Source of the DNA: Geminicoccus sp036263595
GTDB taxonomy: Bacteria > Pseudomonadota > Alphaproteobacteria > Geminicoccales > Geminicoccaceae
DNA length: 64,000 nt
Reading direction: 5' to 3'
NCBI RefSeq assembly: GCF_036263595.1
Contig: NZ_DATAGQ010000120.1
Span: 5,706 to 69,705 of the forward strand
A program made the translations under genes and the position numbers. Shown one piece after another: positions 25,595 through 34,261 of the stretch; positions within the stretch are counted from its first letter, which is position 1; each line of letters starts with the position of its first letter. Under the pieces are notes generated by a model that was given only the letters and a program-made list of their open reading frames with translations, made no database searches and was not told the DNA's origin.

Positions 25595-27697
25595 TCACGC
25601 CTTGCCCGGCTGTGCCGGAGCGTCCTCGACCTTACCGAAGTCTGCCACGGCACCCAGTGCGGTGCGAATGGTCGAAAGCAGGTGCAGGCGATTCCGACGC
25701 AGCTCGGGCTGATCGACGTTCACCAGTACCTTGTCGAAGAATTCGTCCAATACCGGGCGGAGGACCGCTAGAGCAGCCATGGCCGCTCCGTAGTCCTCGA
25801 CCTGCAGGGCTTCCTCGATCTGCTGGCCGGCTTCTTGAAGAGCCGCTGCAAGTGCCTGCTCCGCCGGATCGATCAGCAGTGCTGGATCGGGGCGACCCTC
25901 GTAGGCCGCCTGATCCTTCTTCTCTTCGATGCGCACGATGTTGACGGCTCGACGCCAAGCCGCGACCAGGTTGATGCCATCCTCGGTCGCCAGAAGGACC
26001 TGGAGGGCTTGCACGCGCGCCAGGATGCGAACCAAGTCGTCATCGTCGCCAGCGGCCGCCACGACGGCCGCGATCAGATCGTGACGCGTGCCCCTGGCCC
26101 GCTGCTGGACCTGCAGCCGGTCGATGAAGAAGCCGACAAGTTCCCGGCTCAGAACATCCGGATCCAACTGCCGGAACCGGTCGCCATAGAGGCTAAGCGA
26201 AGCCCCGAAGATCTTCTTCAGCGGCAGCCGGAGCTGGTTCTCCACGATCAGCCGGATGACGCCGAGCGCGGCCCGGCGCAGCGCGAACGGGTCCTTGGAG
26301 CCGCTCGGCCGGATGCCGGCCGCAAAGAAGCCGACCAGCGTGTCGATCTTGTCGGCCAACGCCACGGCGACCGGGACGGGCGCCGACGGGCAATGATCGT
26401 CCGGCCCCTTCGGGGCATAGTGCTCTGCAACACCGTCGGCCACGTCGGCGGATTCGCCCTGGAGCCGGGCATAGTGCCCGCCCATGGTCCCCTGCAACTC
26501 GGGGAACTCGCCGACCATGCCCGTGACGAGATCACACTTCGCCAGCAAGGCCGCGCGTTCTGCGGCGGCCAGATCAAGGGAGGGAACTGCGGGCGCCAGC
26601 GAGGCTATCAGCCCGACCAGCCGCAGGACCTTCGCTTCCAGCGTGCCGAGGTCGGCATGGAAGACCATCCGCTGCAGCTGCGGGAGGCGGTCTTCCAGCC
26701 GGACTTCGCGGTCCTTGCCCCAAAAGAACCTGGCATCCCACAGCCTGGCGCGCAGGACCCGCTCGTTGCCGGCGATCACAGCGGCACCGCCATCGTCGGT
26801 TTCCCGGTTGGCCACCGTGATGAACCGGTCCGCCAGTGTGCCGTCCGCCTGACGGGTGGACAGATATTTCTGGTGCTCGCGCATTGAGGTCACCAGCACC
26901 TCGGAGGGCAGCTCCATGAAGTCCCTGTCGATGCGCCCGGACAGCGCCACCGGCCACTCGACCAATCCCTTCAGCTCTTCCACGAGCGACGGGTCGTCAC
27001 CCAGGATCACGCCGGCCTGATCTGCCAGTGAGCGAGCCTGCGCCAGGATGGCCGTGCGACGCTGGTCCTGGTCGAGCATGACCTTGGCCGCAAGCAGCTT
27101 CTCGGACAGGTCGTCGAAGCCGTTCACATCCAACGGCTGCGGAGCCATGAATCGGTGGCCATGGCTGGTGCGGCCGGCTACCAGATCGCCAAAGCGCACC
27201 GGCACGGTTTCGCCGCCCAGCAGGCAGACCATGGACTGCAGGGGGCGCACCCAGCGGACGTCGCCCGAGCCCCAGCGCATGGATTTGGGCCACGGGAACC
27301 GGCCGAGGACACCCTCGATCAGCTCGCCGACGACGACGGACGCCCGCGCACCGGTCAGCGCCACCAGGGCATATAGCACCCTGCCCTTCTTGCCTTCGTC
27401 GCGCTCCTCGAGCCGATAGGACAAGCCGTTCAGGCTCTTGAAGAAGCCGTCTCTGGCCTGGGCGGGCGCGTCGACGCGCGGGCCGCGCCTTTCCAGCGTC
27501 CGGTCCGGCTGCTGCTCGGGCAACCCGTCCGCCACCAGCACCAGCCGCCGCGGCGTCGCGAAGGTCCGCATGCTCGTGGGCGCAAGGTCCGCGGCGGCCA
27601 GCCCGTCTCCCACCAGCCTCGCCAGGTCCAGGCGGGCCTGGTCCTGCATCCGGGCCGGGATCTCTTCCGACAGCAGTTCCAGCAGGAGCTCAGCCAC
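25595..27697 (-). CDS. glyS: Glycyl-tRNA synthetase beta subunit
   Basis: The tRNA-recognition subunit of the bacterial alpha2beta2 glycyl-tRNA synthetase. The N-terminus LLLELLSEEIPARMQDQARLDL is characteristic, and the HD-like middle and C-terminal anticodon-binding helices are recognisable (SGSKDPFALRRAALGVIRLIVE). Length of 700 is usual. The GTG start overlaps the glyQ stop by eight bases (GTGGCTGA), fitting coupled production of the two subunits. Confidence 0.96.
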   Translation of the reverse strand: MAELLLELLSEEIPARMQDQARLDLARLVGDGLAAADLAPTSMRTFATPRRLVLVADGLPEQQPDRTLERRGPRVDAPAQARDGFFKSLNGLSYRLEERDEGKKGRVLYALVALTGARASVVVGELIEGVLGRFPWPKSMRWGSGDVRWVRPLQSMVCLLGGETVPVRFGDLVAGRTSHGHRFMAPQPLDVNGFDDLSEKLLAAKVMLDQDQRRTAILAQARSLADQAGVILGDDPSLVEELKGLVEWPVALSGRIDRDFMELPSEVLVTSMREHQKYLSTRQADGTLADRFITVANRETDDGGAAVIAGNERVLRARLWDARFFWGKDREVRLEDRLPQLQRMVFHADLGTLEAKVLRLVGLIASLAPAVPSLDLAAAERAALLAKCDLVTGMVGEFPELQGTMGGHYARLQGESADVADGVAEHYAPKGPDDHCPSAPVPVAVALADKIDTLVGFFAAGIRPSGSKDPFALRRAALGVIRLIVENQLRLPLKKIFGASLSLYGDRFRQLDPDVLSRELVGFFIDRLQVQQRARGTRHDLIAAVVAAAGDDDDLVRILARVQALQVLLATEDGINLVAAWRRAVNIVRIEEKKDQAAYEGRPDPALLIDPAEQALAAALQEAGQQIEEALQVEDYGAAMAALAVLRPVLDEFFDKVLVNVDQPELRRNRLHLLSTIRTALGAVADFGKVEDAPAQPGKA

Positions 27698-28571
27698 GCG
27701 CCGTCTCCACGAGCTGCGTGGCGAGCCATGCCTCGCAGCAGGCCTTCGCCAGGGCGCGCACCCGGCCGATATAGGCCTGCCGTTCGGTGACCGAGATGAC
27801 CCCGCGCGCGTCCAGCAGGTTGAACAGGTGGCTGGCTTTCAGGCACTGATCGTAGGCCGGCAAGGGCAGGCGATGTTCCAGGATCGACCGGCAGTGCCGC
27901 TCGGCATCCTCGAAGTGCCGGAACAGGATGTCCGTGTCGGCATACTCGAAGTTGAACGCGGAATACTCCCGCTCGGCCTGCTGGAACACCTGGCCATAGG
28001 TGAAGCCGCGACCGTTGAAATTCAGGTCGTAGACGTTCTCCACGCCCTGGATGTACATGGCGAGGCGCTCCAGGCCATAGGTCAGCTCGCCGGAGACCGG
28101 CCGGCAGTCGATGCCGCCGACCTGCTGGAAATAGGTGAACTGGCTCACTTCCATGCCGTCGCACCAGACTTCCCAGCCCAGCCCCCAGGCACCCAGGGTC
28201 GGGCTCTCCCAGTCATCCTCGACGAAGCGCAGGTCGTGCAGTTCCGGGTCGACGCCGAGCGCGTAGAGGGACTGCAGATACAGCTCCTGGATGTTCGGTG
28301 GCGACGGCTTCAGGATGACCTGGAACTGGTAGTAGTGCTGCAGGCGGTTCGGGTTGGCACCATAGCGGCCGTCGGTCGGGCGGCGCGACGGTTGCACATA
28401 GGCGGCGTTCCAGCTTTGCGGCCCCAGCGGGCGCAGGGTGGTGGCAGGGTGGAACGTGCCGGCACCCACTTCCATGTCGTAGGGCTGCAGGATGACGCAG
28501 CCCTGGTCGGCCCAAAAGCGCTGCAGGGTGAGGATCAGGTCCTGGAAGCCGGGGCTGCCCTGGTCGCGCAA
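27690..28571 (-). CDS. glyQ: Glycyl-tRNA synthetase alpha subunit
   Basis: The catalytic subunit of glycyl-tRNA synthetase. It has the expected FQDLILTLQRFWADQGCVILQPYDMEVGAGTFHPATTLRPLG opening (class II motifs), then AYVQPSRRPTDGRYGANPNRLQHYYQFQVILKP and TYGLERLAMYIQ. Length of 293 residues is normal. The start is a TTG at 28571 with GGAG seven bases upstream; there is no in-frame ATG that would keep the conserved N-terminus. It precedes and overlaps glyS. Confidence 0.95.
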   Translation of the reverse strand: MRDQGSPGFQDLILTLQRFWADQGCVILQPYDMEVGAGTFHPATTLRPLGPQSWNAAYVQPSRRPTDGRYGANPNRLQHYYQFQVILKPSPPNIQELYLQSLYALGVDPELHDLRFVEDDWESPTLGAWGLGWEVWCDGMEVSQFTYFQQVGGIDCRPVSGELTYGLERLAMYIQGVENVYDLNFNGRGFTYGQVFQQAEREYSAFNFEYADTDILFRHFEDAERHCRSILEHRLPLPAYDQCLKASHLFNLLDARGVISVTERQAYIGRVRALAKACCEAWLATQLVETARG

Positions 28572-28681
28572 ACTGGTCTCCGTCTTGGCGTCGTGCCGTT
28601 CCTCGGCCGGGGCCGGACCTTAGTTCCCGCATCTACGCCCGGCAAGGCGAGGACGGGTGTCGGATAGCCTGCTCTGGCGAC

Positions 28682-28894
28682 CTACTTGCGGTCGCAGGTG
28701 CACCAGCTTCCCTTTGGCAGGAAAGTCCCGCAGCGCGGGCAGGCCGCGAGTTCCACCGTCCTGGGATTGCCCTTCGGCGCGGCGCTGGAACGCCGCTTGT
28801 CGCTGGCCTTGCTGGCGGAGCGCATCAGGAAGAACGCGATGGCGACCACGAACAGGACGACGAGAATCTTGCCGATGGAGAGGGTGGTGATCAT
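28682..28894 (-). CDS. Small membrane protein with C-terminal zinc ribbon
   Basis: A 70-residue protein with one N-terminal membrane span (KILVVLFVVAIAFFLMRSA), a basic linker, and a C-terminal CPRCGTFLPKGSWCTC metal-binding end. The pattern resembles small PP0621-like proteins, whose function is unknown. The ATG at 28894 is used; a GTG at 28936 would add 14 residues. It lies between the S49 peptidase gene and glyQ on the same strand. The membrane span and the cysteines are clear, but the function is not. Confidence 0.7.
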   Translation of the reverse strand: MITTLSIGKILVVLFVVAIAFFLMRSASKASDKRRSSAAPKGNPRTVELAACPRCGTFLPKGSWCTCDRK

Positions 28895-28968
28895 GGCGCC
28901 GGAATAGCTGTTGTTGGCGGTGGTGGCCAGCGTCACCGAGGTAGAACGCGCGCCGGTCGGCAGCCCGG

Positions 28969-29781
28969 CTAGAGCCCGTACCGCCCGAACGCCAGCCGCT
29001 CCTCGACGGCACCCAGGATCAAGCCGCTCGCATGATCGATCCCCAGGCGCCGCTGCAGCCAGGAACGTCGCTGGCCATAGGTCTTGATCCGCAGCTTGTC
29101 ACCAAAGCGCGCGCGCAGCACCGTCTCCGGCGTCCCGAGTTGGTCCACGAGCCCGAGCGCCTTGCCGCGCTCGCCGAGCCAGACCCGTCCGGAGAAGATC
29201 TCCTCGTCTGGACCGGCGAGCTTGCCGGCTCGGCGGCTGCGGACATGGTCGATGAAGGCCTGATGAACATCGCCCTGGATCTCGTCGAGCAGTTGCAGGT
29301 CCTCTGGAGTCTGCGGCCGGAACGGATCGAGCATCGCCTTGCGTTCGCCGCGTGTCCGCACGCGGCGCTCGATCCCGAGCTTGTCGATCGCATCGACGAA
29401 GCCGAAGCCGGCCGAGACCACCCCGATCGAACCGACCAGCGAGCAGCGATGGGCGAAGACCTCGTCCCCGGCGCATAGGAGCCAGTATCCGCCGGATGCC
29501 GCCACGTCCTCGGCAAAGGTCAGCACGCGCTTGCGCTTGCGCTCGGCAAGAGAGCGGATCTTCTCGCCGATCAGGGCGGACTGCACCGGCGAGCCGCCGG
29601 GGCTGTTCACCACGATCGCGACCGTGTCGGCATGCTTGTGCCTGAACGCCGCCTCGAGGATCCCGTTCACGCTGGCGAGCGTCATCCCGCCTCGGCCAGG
29701 CAGGCTGCCGATGACGCCGGACAACCGCACCAGCGGCACGATCGGGTGCTTCGGGAATGGCCAGAATCGCTCCAAGTTCAA
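28969..29781 (-). CDS. S49 family peptidase (SppA/SohB-like)
   Basis: A single-domain signal-peptide-peptidase-like serine protease, 270 residues. The catalytic serine is in the DVAASGGYWLLCAGDEVFA segment and the general-base lysine probably in GERKAMLDPF, with the typical GSIGVVSAGFGF between them; VNSPGGSP is the conserved nucleotide-fold-like strand. No clear membrane anchor is visible, so it may be cytoplasmic or peripheral. The TTG at 29781 overlaps the stop of the upstream methyltransferase (TTGA), with AGAGGAGA about ten bases ahead. Confidence 0.88.
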   Translation of the reverse strand: MNLERFWPFPKHPIVPLVRLSGVIGSLPGRGGMTLASVNGILEAAFRHKHADTVAIVVNSPGGSPVQSALIGEKIRSLAERKRKRVLTFAEDVAASGGYWLLCAGDEVFAHRCSLVGSIGVVSAGFGFVDAIDKLGIERRVRTRGERKAMLDPFRPQTPEDLQLLDEIQGDVHQAFIDHVRSRRAGKLAGPDEEIFSGRVWLGERGKALGLVDQLGTPETVLRARFGDKLRIKTYGQRRSWLQRRLGIDHASGLILGAVEERLAFGRYGL

Positions 29782-30587
29782 CAAACGGCGTCTCCTCTGT
29801 CCCAATCGATCGCAGCGCCCCGCTCCAGCACCGCACGCGCCCCCTCGGTCCATCTGCGGTCGTCGGCATGCAGCACGAAGCCGCCGAGAAGACGTGCCGG
29901 CGTCCGCACAGCCTTGCGGGCATGGATCAGGACGCGGTGGGCCGGCCCGCCGGCATAAGGATGAACCGGCAGGATCCGCACATCGCCGGCGATACCGTCC
30001 ATGGCAGCGACTGTCTCTACGATCCGATCGGCACGCAGGATCACCACCAGGTGGCCTCGTGGCCTGCACAGCCGCAGGCAGTGCCCGATCCAGGCGGACA
30101 GCGCCAGCTGGCCGAACCGGGCCCGTTCTCGCTGTTCGTCCGGGGAGCGGGACGAATCCTGGTCATGGTACGGCGGATTGCTCAGGACGAGGTCGAACCC
30201 TTGCCGGTCCTTGTAGCCGGCAAGGTCGGCCTGCCGGACCTCGAAGCGATCCTGCCAGCCGTTCGCCAGGATGTTGGCGCTGGCTTCGGCGACGGCATCG
30301 GGCGCGACGTCGATCGCCGTGATGTTCGGGCTGTTCGTCCGCGCGGCGACGCACAGGCCGACCGCGCCACTGCCACACCCGGCGTCCAGGATACGCTCCT
30401 TTGCCTGAACAGGCGCTGCCGCCCCGAGCAGGACAGCATCCAGAGCTGGCCGGTCTCGCCCCTGGACAGCCTTCATCCGGACCCTGCCGCCGAGCAGCGA
30501 ATAGAGCGCGTTCTGCCCGGCTGGACCATGAACCGGGTCCGTTGCCTCACCGTATCCACTATCTATCGGCAGGCGGGATGCAATCAC
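29778..30587 (-). CDS. TrmN6-like tRNA1(Val) (adenine-N6)-methyltransferase
   Basis: A class I SAM methyltransferase. The SAM motif ILDAGCGSGAVGLCVAAR (about residue 75) and the adenine-N6 catalytic motif NPPY (FDLVLSNPPYHDQ) are present, after the family opener LYSLLGGRVRMKAVQGRDRPALDAVLL. This fits the YfiC/TrmN6 group that modifies A37 of tRNA-Val. The GTG at 30587, with GGAAG six bases before it, gives 269 residues; the open frame continues upstream over ispB, which is not believable. The start is the least certain part. Confidence 0.78.
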   Translation of the reverse strand: MIASRLPIDSGYGEATDPVHGPAGQNALYSLLGGRVRMKAVQGRDRPALDAVLLGAAAPVQAKERILDAGCGSGAVGLCVAARTNSPNITAIDVAPDAVAEASANILANGWQDRFEVRQADLAGYKDRQGFDLVLSNPPYHDQDSSRSPDEQRERARFGQLALSAWIGHCLRLCRPRGHLVVILRADRIVETVAAMDGIAGDVRILPVHPYAGGPAHRVLIHARKAVRTPARLLGGFVLHADDRRWTEGARAVLERGAAIDWDRGDAVC

Positions 30588-30696
30588 ACGGATCTTCCGG
30601 TCGGTTTGCCACTCGTCGCCACGCCATGTTAGCAACGCGGCGCCGCGTTCGAACGCTGCATCTGACTGATCGAGCCTTTGGACGAGGACGACGGAG

Positions 30697-31722
30697 TTGA
30701 ATTTGGCGCCCCTTCCTGTCGAACAAGATAGCGCTCGTCCCGCCAAGCCTGGTCTCGACCGCCCGATGGCTCTCGTCGCGCTCGAGATGGAGAAGGTCAA
30801 CAGCCTGATCCTGGAACGCCTGCAAAGCGAAGTCTCGCTGATTCCGGAACTTGCACGCCACCTGATCGCGGCGGGGGGCAAGCGGATCCGGCCGGTGCTG
30901 ACCCTGATCGCCGCGCGGCTGTGCGGCTACGAGGGGGACCGGCACATCTCGCTGGCAGCCTGCGTCGAGTTCATCCATACGGCCACCCTGCTCCACGACG
31001 ACGTGGTCGACGAGAGCGATCTGCGCCGCGGACGCAGCACGGCCAACGCCGTTTGGGGCAACAAGGCGCCGGTGCTGGTGGGCGACTTCCTGTTCAGCCG
31101 GGCCTTCACGCTGATGGTGGCGGACGGCTCGCTGCGCGTGCTGGAAATCCTTTCCAACGCCTCGGCGGTGATCGCGGAGGGCGAGGTCGCTCAGCTGGTG
31201 ACCACCAACGACACGAGCACCACCGAGTCCGCCTATCTCCACATGATCGAGTGCAAGACGGCTGCGTTGTTCGAGGCGGCAGCCCAGGTCGGGGCCGTGC
31301 TGGCGGGGCGGCCGATGGCGGACGAGCAGGCGCTGGCCACCTATGGCCGCTCGGTCGGCGTGGCCTTCCAGCTGGTCGACGACGCGCTGGACTACAGTGC
31401 GGGGCAAGCCGAGCTCGGCAAGACGATCGGCGACGACTTCCGCGAAGGCAAGATCACCCTGCCGATCCTGCTGGCCTTCGCGCGCGGCGACGAGGAGGAG
31501 CGCCAGTTCTGGCGGCGCTGCCTGGAGGACCTGGACCAGCGCGACCATGACCTCGAGCACGCCATCCGCCTGCTCGACAAGCATCGCGCGCTGGAAGACA
31601 CGATTGTCCGCGCCGAGGGCTATGTGGCGGACGCACGCGCTGCGCTGGCGGGCTTTGCGGACAGCCGCGCCAAGGCGGCGCTGACCGATCTAGCCGACTT
31701 CGCGGTCCACCGCGCGTTCTGA
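30697..31722 (+). CDS. ispB: Octaprenyl/polyprenyl diphosphate synthase
   Basis: A long-chain trans-prenyltransferase that makes the side chain of ubiquinone. Asp-rich motifs are LLHDDVVDESDLRRG (about residue 105) and QLVDDALDYSAG (about residue 228), with the conserved GGKRIRPVLTL. At 341 residues it is longer than the ispA product, as expected. The TTG at 30697 is preceded by GAGGACGACGGAG. It is divergent from the TrmN6-like gene and followed by tRNA-Pro. Chain length (C40 or C50) cannot be told from sequence. Confidence 0.93.
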   Translation: MNLAPLPVEQDSARPAKPGLDRPMALVALEMEKVNSLILERLQSEVSLIPELARHLIAAGGKRIRPVLTLIAARLCGYEGDRHISLAACVEFIHTATLLHDDVVDESDLRRGRSTANAVWGNKAPVLVGDFLFSRAFTLMVADGSLRVLEILSNASAVIAEGEVAQLVTTNDTSTTESAYLHMIECKTAALFEAAAQVGAVLAGRPMADEQALATYGRSVGVAFQLVDDALDYSAGQAELGKTIGDDFREGKITLPILLAFARGDEEERQFWRRCLEDLDQRDHDLEHAIRLLDKHRALEDTIVRAEGYVADARAALAGFADSRAKAALTDLADFAVHRAF

Positions 31723-31780
31723 TCCGGATGGGGCCTTGCGCGTCCCGCGCGCCACGGCTATTTCCCAGCCGTCCGCGCAG

Positions 31781-31857
31781 CGGGGCGTAGCTCAGCTTGG
31801 TAGAGCGCTTGCTTCGGGAGCAAGAGGCCGGTGGTTCGAATCCACTCGCCCCGACCA
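31781..31857 (+). tRNA. tRNA-Pro (CGG)
   Basis: A complete 77-base tRNA including the encoded CCA. The acceptor CGGGGCG pairs with CGCCCCG, the anticodon loop TTCGGGA gives anticodon CGG, and the T-arm carries GGTTCGAATCC. It reads proline CCG codons, which should be frequent in this GC-rich genome. It stands alone, 58 bases after ispB. Confidence 0.97.
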
Positions 31858-31907
31858 TCCTGCGGCGCGGACCTCCCGACCAGTTCCTGATCTTTCCTTG
31901 AGCCGGC

Positions 31908-31938
31908 CAGCCCGGCCGGAATTGCACCGGCCGGGCTG
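31908..31938. terminator. Strong hairpin between tRNA-Pro and the aldehyde dehydrogenase gene
   Basis: CAGCCCGGCCGG-N7-CCGGCCGGGCTG is a perfect 12-bp GC-rich dyad. It lies between two converging transcripts (tRNA-Pro on plus, aldehyde dehydrogenase on minus, whose stop is at 31948), so it can end both. It lacks a clear T-run on either side, so Rho help may be needed. Confidence 0.7.
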
Positions 31939-31947
31939 CACCATGTG

Positions 31948-33384
31948 TCACGGCATCGTGTAGCTGGTCTTCACCGTCGTGTAGAACTCGGCGGCGTAGC
32001 GACCCTGCTCGCGCGGGCCGTAGGAGCTGCCCTTCCGGCCACCGAACGGCACATGATAGTCGACGCCCGCCGTCGGCAGGTTGACCATCACCATGCCGGC
32101 ATCGGCGTTGCGCTTGAAGTGGCTGGCATACTTCAGGCTCGTGGTGCAGATGCCCGAACTCAGGCCGAATTCGGTGTCGTTCGCGACGTGGAGCGCTTCC
32201 TCGTAGTCCTTCACCCGCACGACGCTCACCACCGGACCGAACACCTCCTCGCGGTTGATCCGCATGTCGGGCGTCGTCTCCGTGAACAGGGCCGGCTGCA
32301 GGTAGAACCCGGTCTTCTCCCGGTTCAGCCGCTCACCGCCGAACGCCAGCTTCGCCCCTTCCTTGCGAGTGATGTCGATATAGGACAGGTCCTGGTCCAA
32401 CTGCTTCTGGTCGACCACCGGCCCGATCTGCGTTCCCTGCTTCAACGCATCGTCGACGACCAGCGCCTTGGTCGCGTCGACCATGGCGCCTACCAGCCTG
32501 TCGTGGATGCCTTCCGTGACGATCACGCGCGAGGAAGCGGTGCAGCGCTGGCCCGTCGAGTAGAAGCCACCCTGAACGGCGCAGTTCACCGCAGTAGTCA
32601 GGTCCGCGTCGTCGAGCACCACGAGCGGGTTCTTGCCGCCCATCTCCAGCTGGATCTTGGCCATCCGGCCGATGGCCGTGGCGGCTGCCTTGCGACCCGT
32701 CGGCACCGAGCCCGTAAAGCTGATCGCGTTGACACGCGGGTCCTCGAGCAGCACCTGCCCCACGACCGACCCACGCCCCATGACAAGGTTGAACACTCCG
32801 GCGGGCACGCCGGCGTTCACGATGATCTCGGCCAGCGCATGGGCCGAGCCGGGAACCAGATCGGCCGGCTTGAATACGACCGTGTTGCCGTAGGCCAGCG
32901 CCGGGGCGATCTTCCAGGCCGGAATGGCGATCGGGAAGTTCCAGGGCGTGATCAGGCCGACCACGCCGATCGGGTCGCGGCGCATCTCGACTTCCACACC
33001 CGGTCGGACCGATTCGACCCGCTCCGACGCGATCCGGAGAACCTCGCCACCGAAGAACTTGAAGATCTGCCCGGCACGCGCGACCTCGCCGATTCCCTCC
33101 GGCAGGGTCTTGCCCTCTTCCCGGGAAAGCAGGCGGCCCAGTTCTTCCTTGCGCGCGAGGATTTCGTTGCCAACCTTGTCGAGCAGGTCGGCGCGCTGCT
33201 GGATGGGGCTGTTCTGCCAAGTCTTCAGGGCCTGGGTGGCAGCGGCGATCGCGTCCTTGGTCTGCGCGGCATCCGCATAGGCATATTCGCCGATCACGTC
33301 GTCCAGGTCGGACGGGTTCACGTTGCGCGACACGGAAGCGCCGTCGACCCATGAGCCAGCGATATAATTCTGATGAACACCCAA
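31948..33384 (-). CDS. Aldehyde dehydrogenase (alpha-ketoglutaric semialdehyde dehydrogenase-like)
   Basis: A 478-residue NAD(P)-dependent aldehyde dehydrogenase. Visible are GVVGLITPWNFPIAIPAWKIAPALAYGNTVVFKPADLVPGSA, the catalytic glutamate in QLEMGGKNPLVVLDDADL, and the catalytic cysteine in GGFYSTGQRCTASSR. The C-terminus with PFGGRKGSSYGPREQG fits the group that oxidises 2-oxoglutarate semialdehyde in sugar-acid and pentose catabolism. The TTG at 33384 (GGAG eight bases upstream) gives the normal N-terminus LGVHQNYIAGSWVDG; a GTG at 33393 is the alternative. Divergent from the RraA-like gene. Confidence 0.85.
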   Translation of the reverse strand: MGVHQNYIAGSWVDGASVSRNVNPSDLDDVIGEYAYADAAQTKDAIAAATQALKTWQNSPIQQRADLLDKVGNEILARKEELGRLLSREEGKTLPEGIGEVARAGQIFKFFGGEVLRIASERVESVRPGVEVEMRRDPIGVVGLITPWNFPIAIPAWKIAPALAYGNTVVFKPADLVPGSAHALAEIIVNAGVPAGVFNLVMGRGSVVGQVLLEDPRVNAISFTGSVPTGRKAAATAIGRMAKIQLEMGGKNPLVVLDDADLTTAVNCAVQGGFYSTGQRCTASSRVIVTEGIHDRLVGAMVDATKALVVDDALKQGTQIGPVVDQKQLDQDLSYIDITRKEGAKLAFGGERLNREKTGFYLQPALFTETTPDMRINREEVFGPVVSVVRVKDYEEALHVANDTEFGLSSGICTTSLKYASHFKRNADAGMVMVNLPTAGVDYHVPFGGRKGSSYGPREQGRYAAEFYTTVKTSYTMP

Positions 33385-33541
33385 ACTCTTCACTCCTGCT
33401 GCTGATCCATGGAACAGGTGGCGCGCTTCCGGTGCGAGGCCACCATCCCAGGCCAACACATGGGCACCCGGGGATCGCTCTGCCACCGCACCCATGCTAC
33501 CAGAGGCACACGCAATACGTTTCACGGGAGGCCGGCAAGGC

Positions 33542-34243
33542 ATGAGCGGAATCGATCAGGACCTCTTCAGCCATTTGGCCGGCTTCGACACGCCCACGAT
33601 CTGCAATGCCCTGGAAGAGGCACGCGGCTTTCGTTCCACCGAAGGCTTCACGCTGAAGCCCCTGGTCTGCGCGTTCACGGACCTGAAGCCGATCGTCGGC
33701 TTCGCGCGTACCGCCACCATCCGCGCCACCCGCCCGTCCGACCGCAAAGGCGACGAGGCCCGCCAGCATCGCCTGGCCTATTACAGCTATGTCTGCTCCG
33801 AACCCCACCCGACGATCGCGGTGATCGAGGACCTGGACGAGCACAAGGGCACCGGCGCGTTCTGGGGCGAGGTCAACACTGCCATCCACAAGGGCCTGGG
33901 CGTGCTCGGCTGCGTCACCGACGGCTCGATCCGTGACCTCGACATGATCGCACCCGGCTTTCAGCTCCTCGCCGGTTCGGTCGGGCCGAGCCACGCCTTC
34001 GTGCATTGCGTGGACTTCGGCCTGGACGTGACCGTCGCCGGCATGAAGGTGCGTCACGGCGACATCATCCACGCCGACCGCCATGGAGCCACGGTGATCC
34101 CGCTGGATCTTTTGCCCAAGCTCCCGGCCGCGATCGACGTGTGCATCCGCCAGGAACGGCCGATCCTCGAGGCCGCCCGGTCCGCCGACTTCGACATCGA
34201 GATGCTGAAGCGGGCGATGGCCGAGGCGGACGAGATCCACTGA
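33542..34243 (+). CDS. RraA-like / HMG aldolase family protein
   Basis: A 233-residue member of the RraA superfamily, which includes RNase E inhibitors and 4-hydroxy-4-methyl-2-oxoglutarate aldolases. The metal/substrate loop GCVTDGSIRDLD and HADRHGATVIP are visible. The ATG at 33542 has GGGAGG about 12 bases ahead. Family members in catabolic settings are usually aldolase- or lyase-like; the divergent 2-oxoacid-semialdehyde-type dehydrogenase favours that over RNase regulation, but this is inference. The 157-base shared promoter region may hold a common operator. Confidence 0.75.
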   Translation: MSGIDQDLFSHLAGFDTPTICNALEEARGFRSTEGFTLKPLVCAFTDLKPIVGFARTATIRATRPSDRKGDEARQHRLAYYSYVCSEPHPTIAVIEDLDEHKGTGAFWGEVNTAIHKGLGVLGCVTDGSIRDLDMIAPGFQLLAGSVGPSHAFVHCVDFGLDVTVAGMKVRHGDIIHADRHGATVIPLDLLPKLPAAIDVCIRQERPILEAARSADFDIEMLKRAMAEADEIH

Positions 34244-34261
34244 CGAGGGTGCCGGACGCCC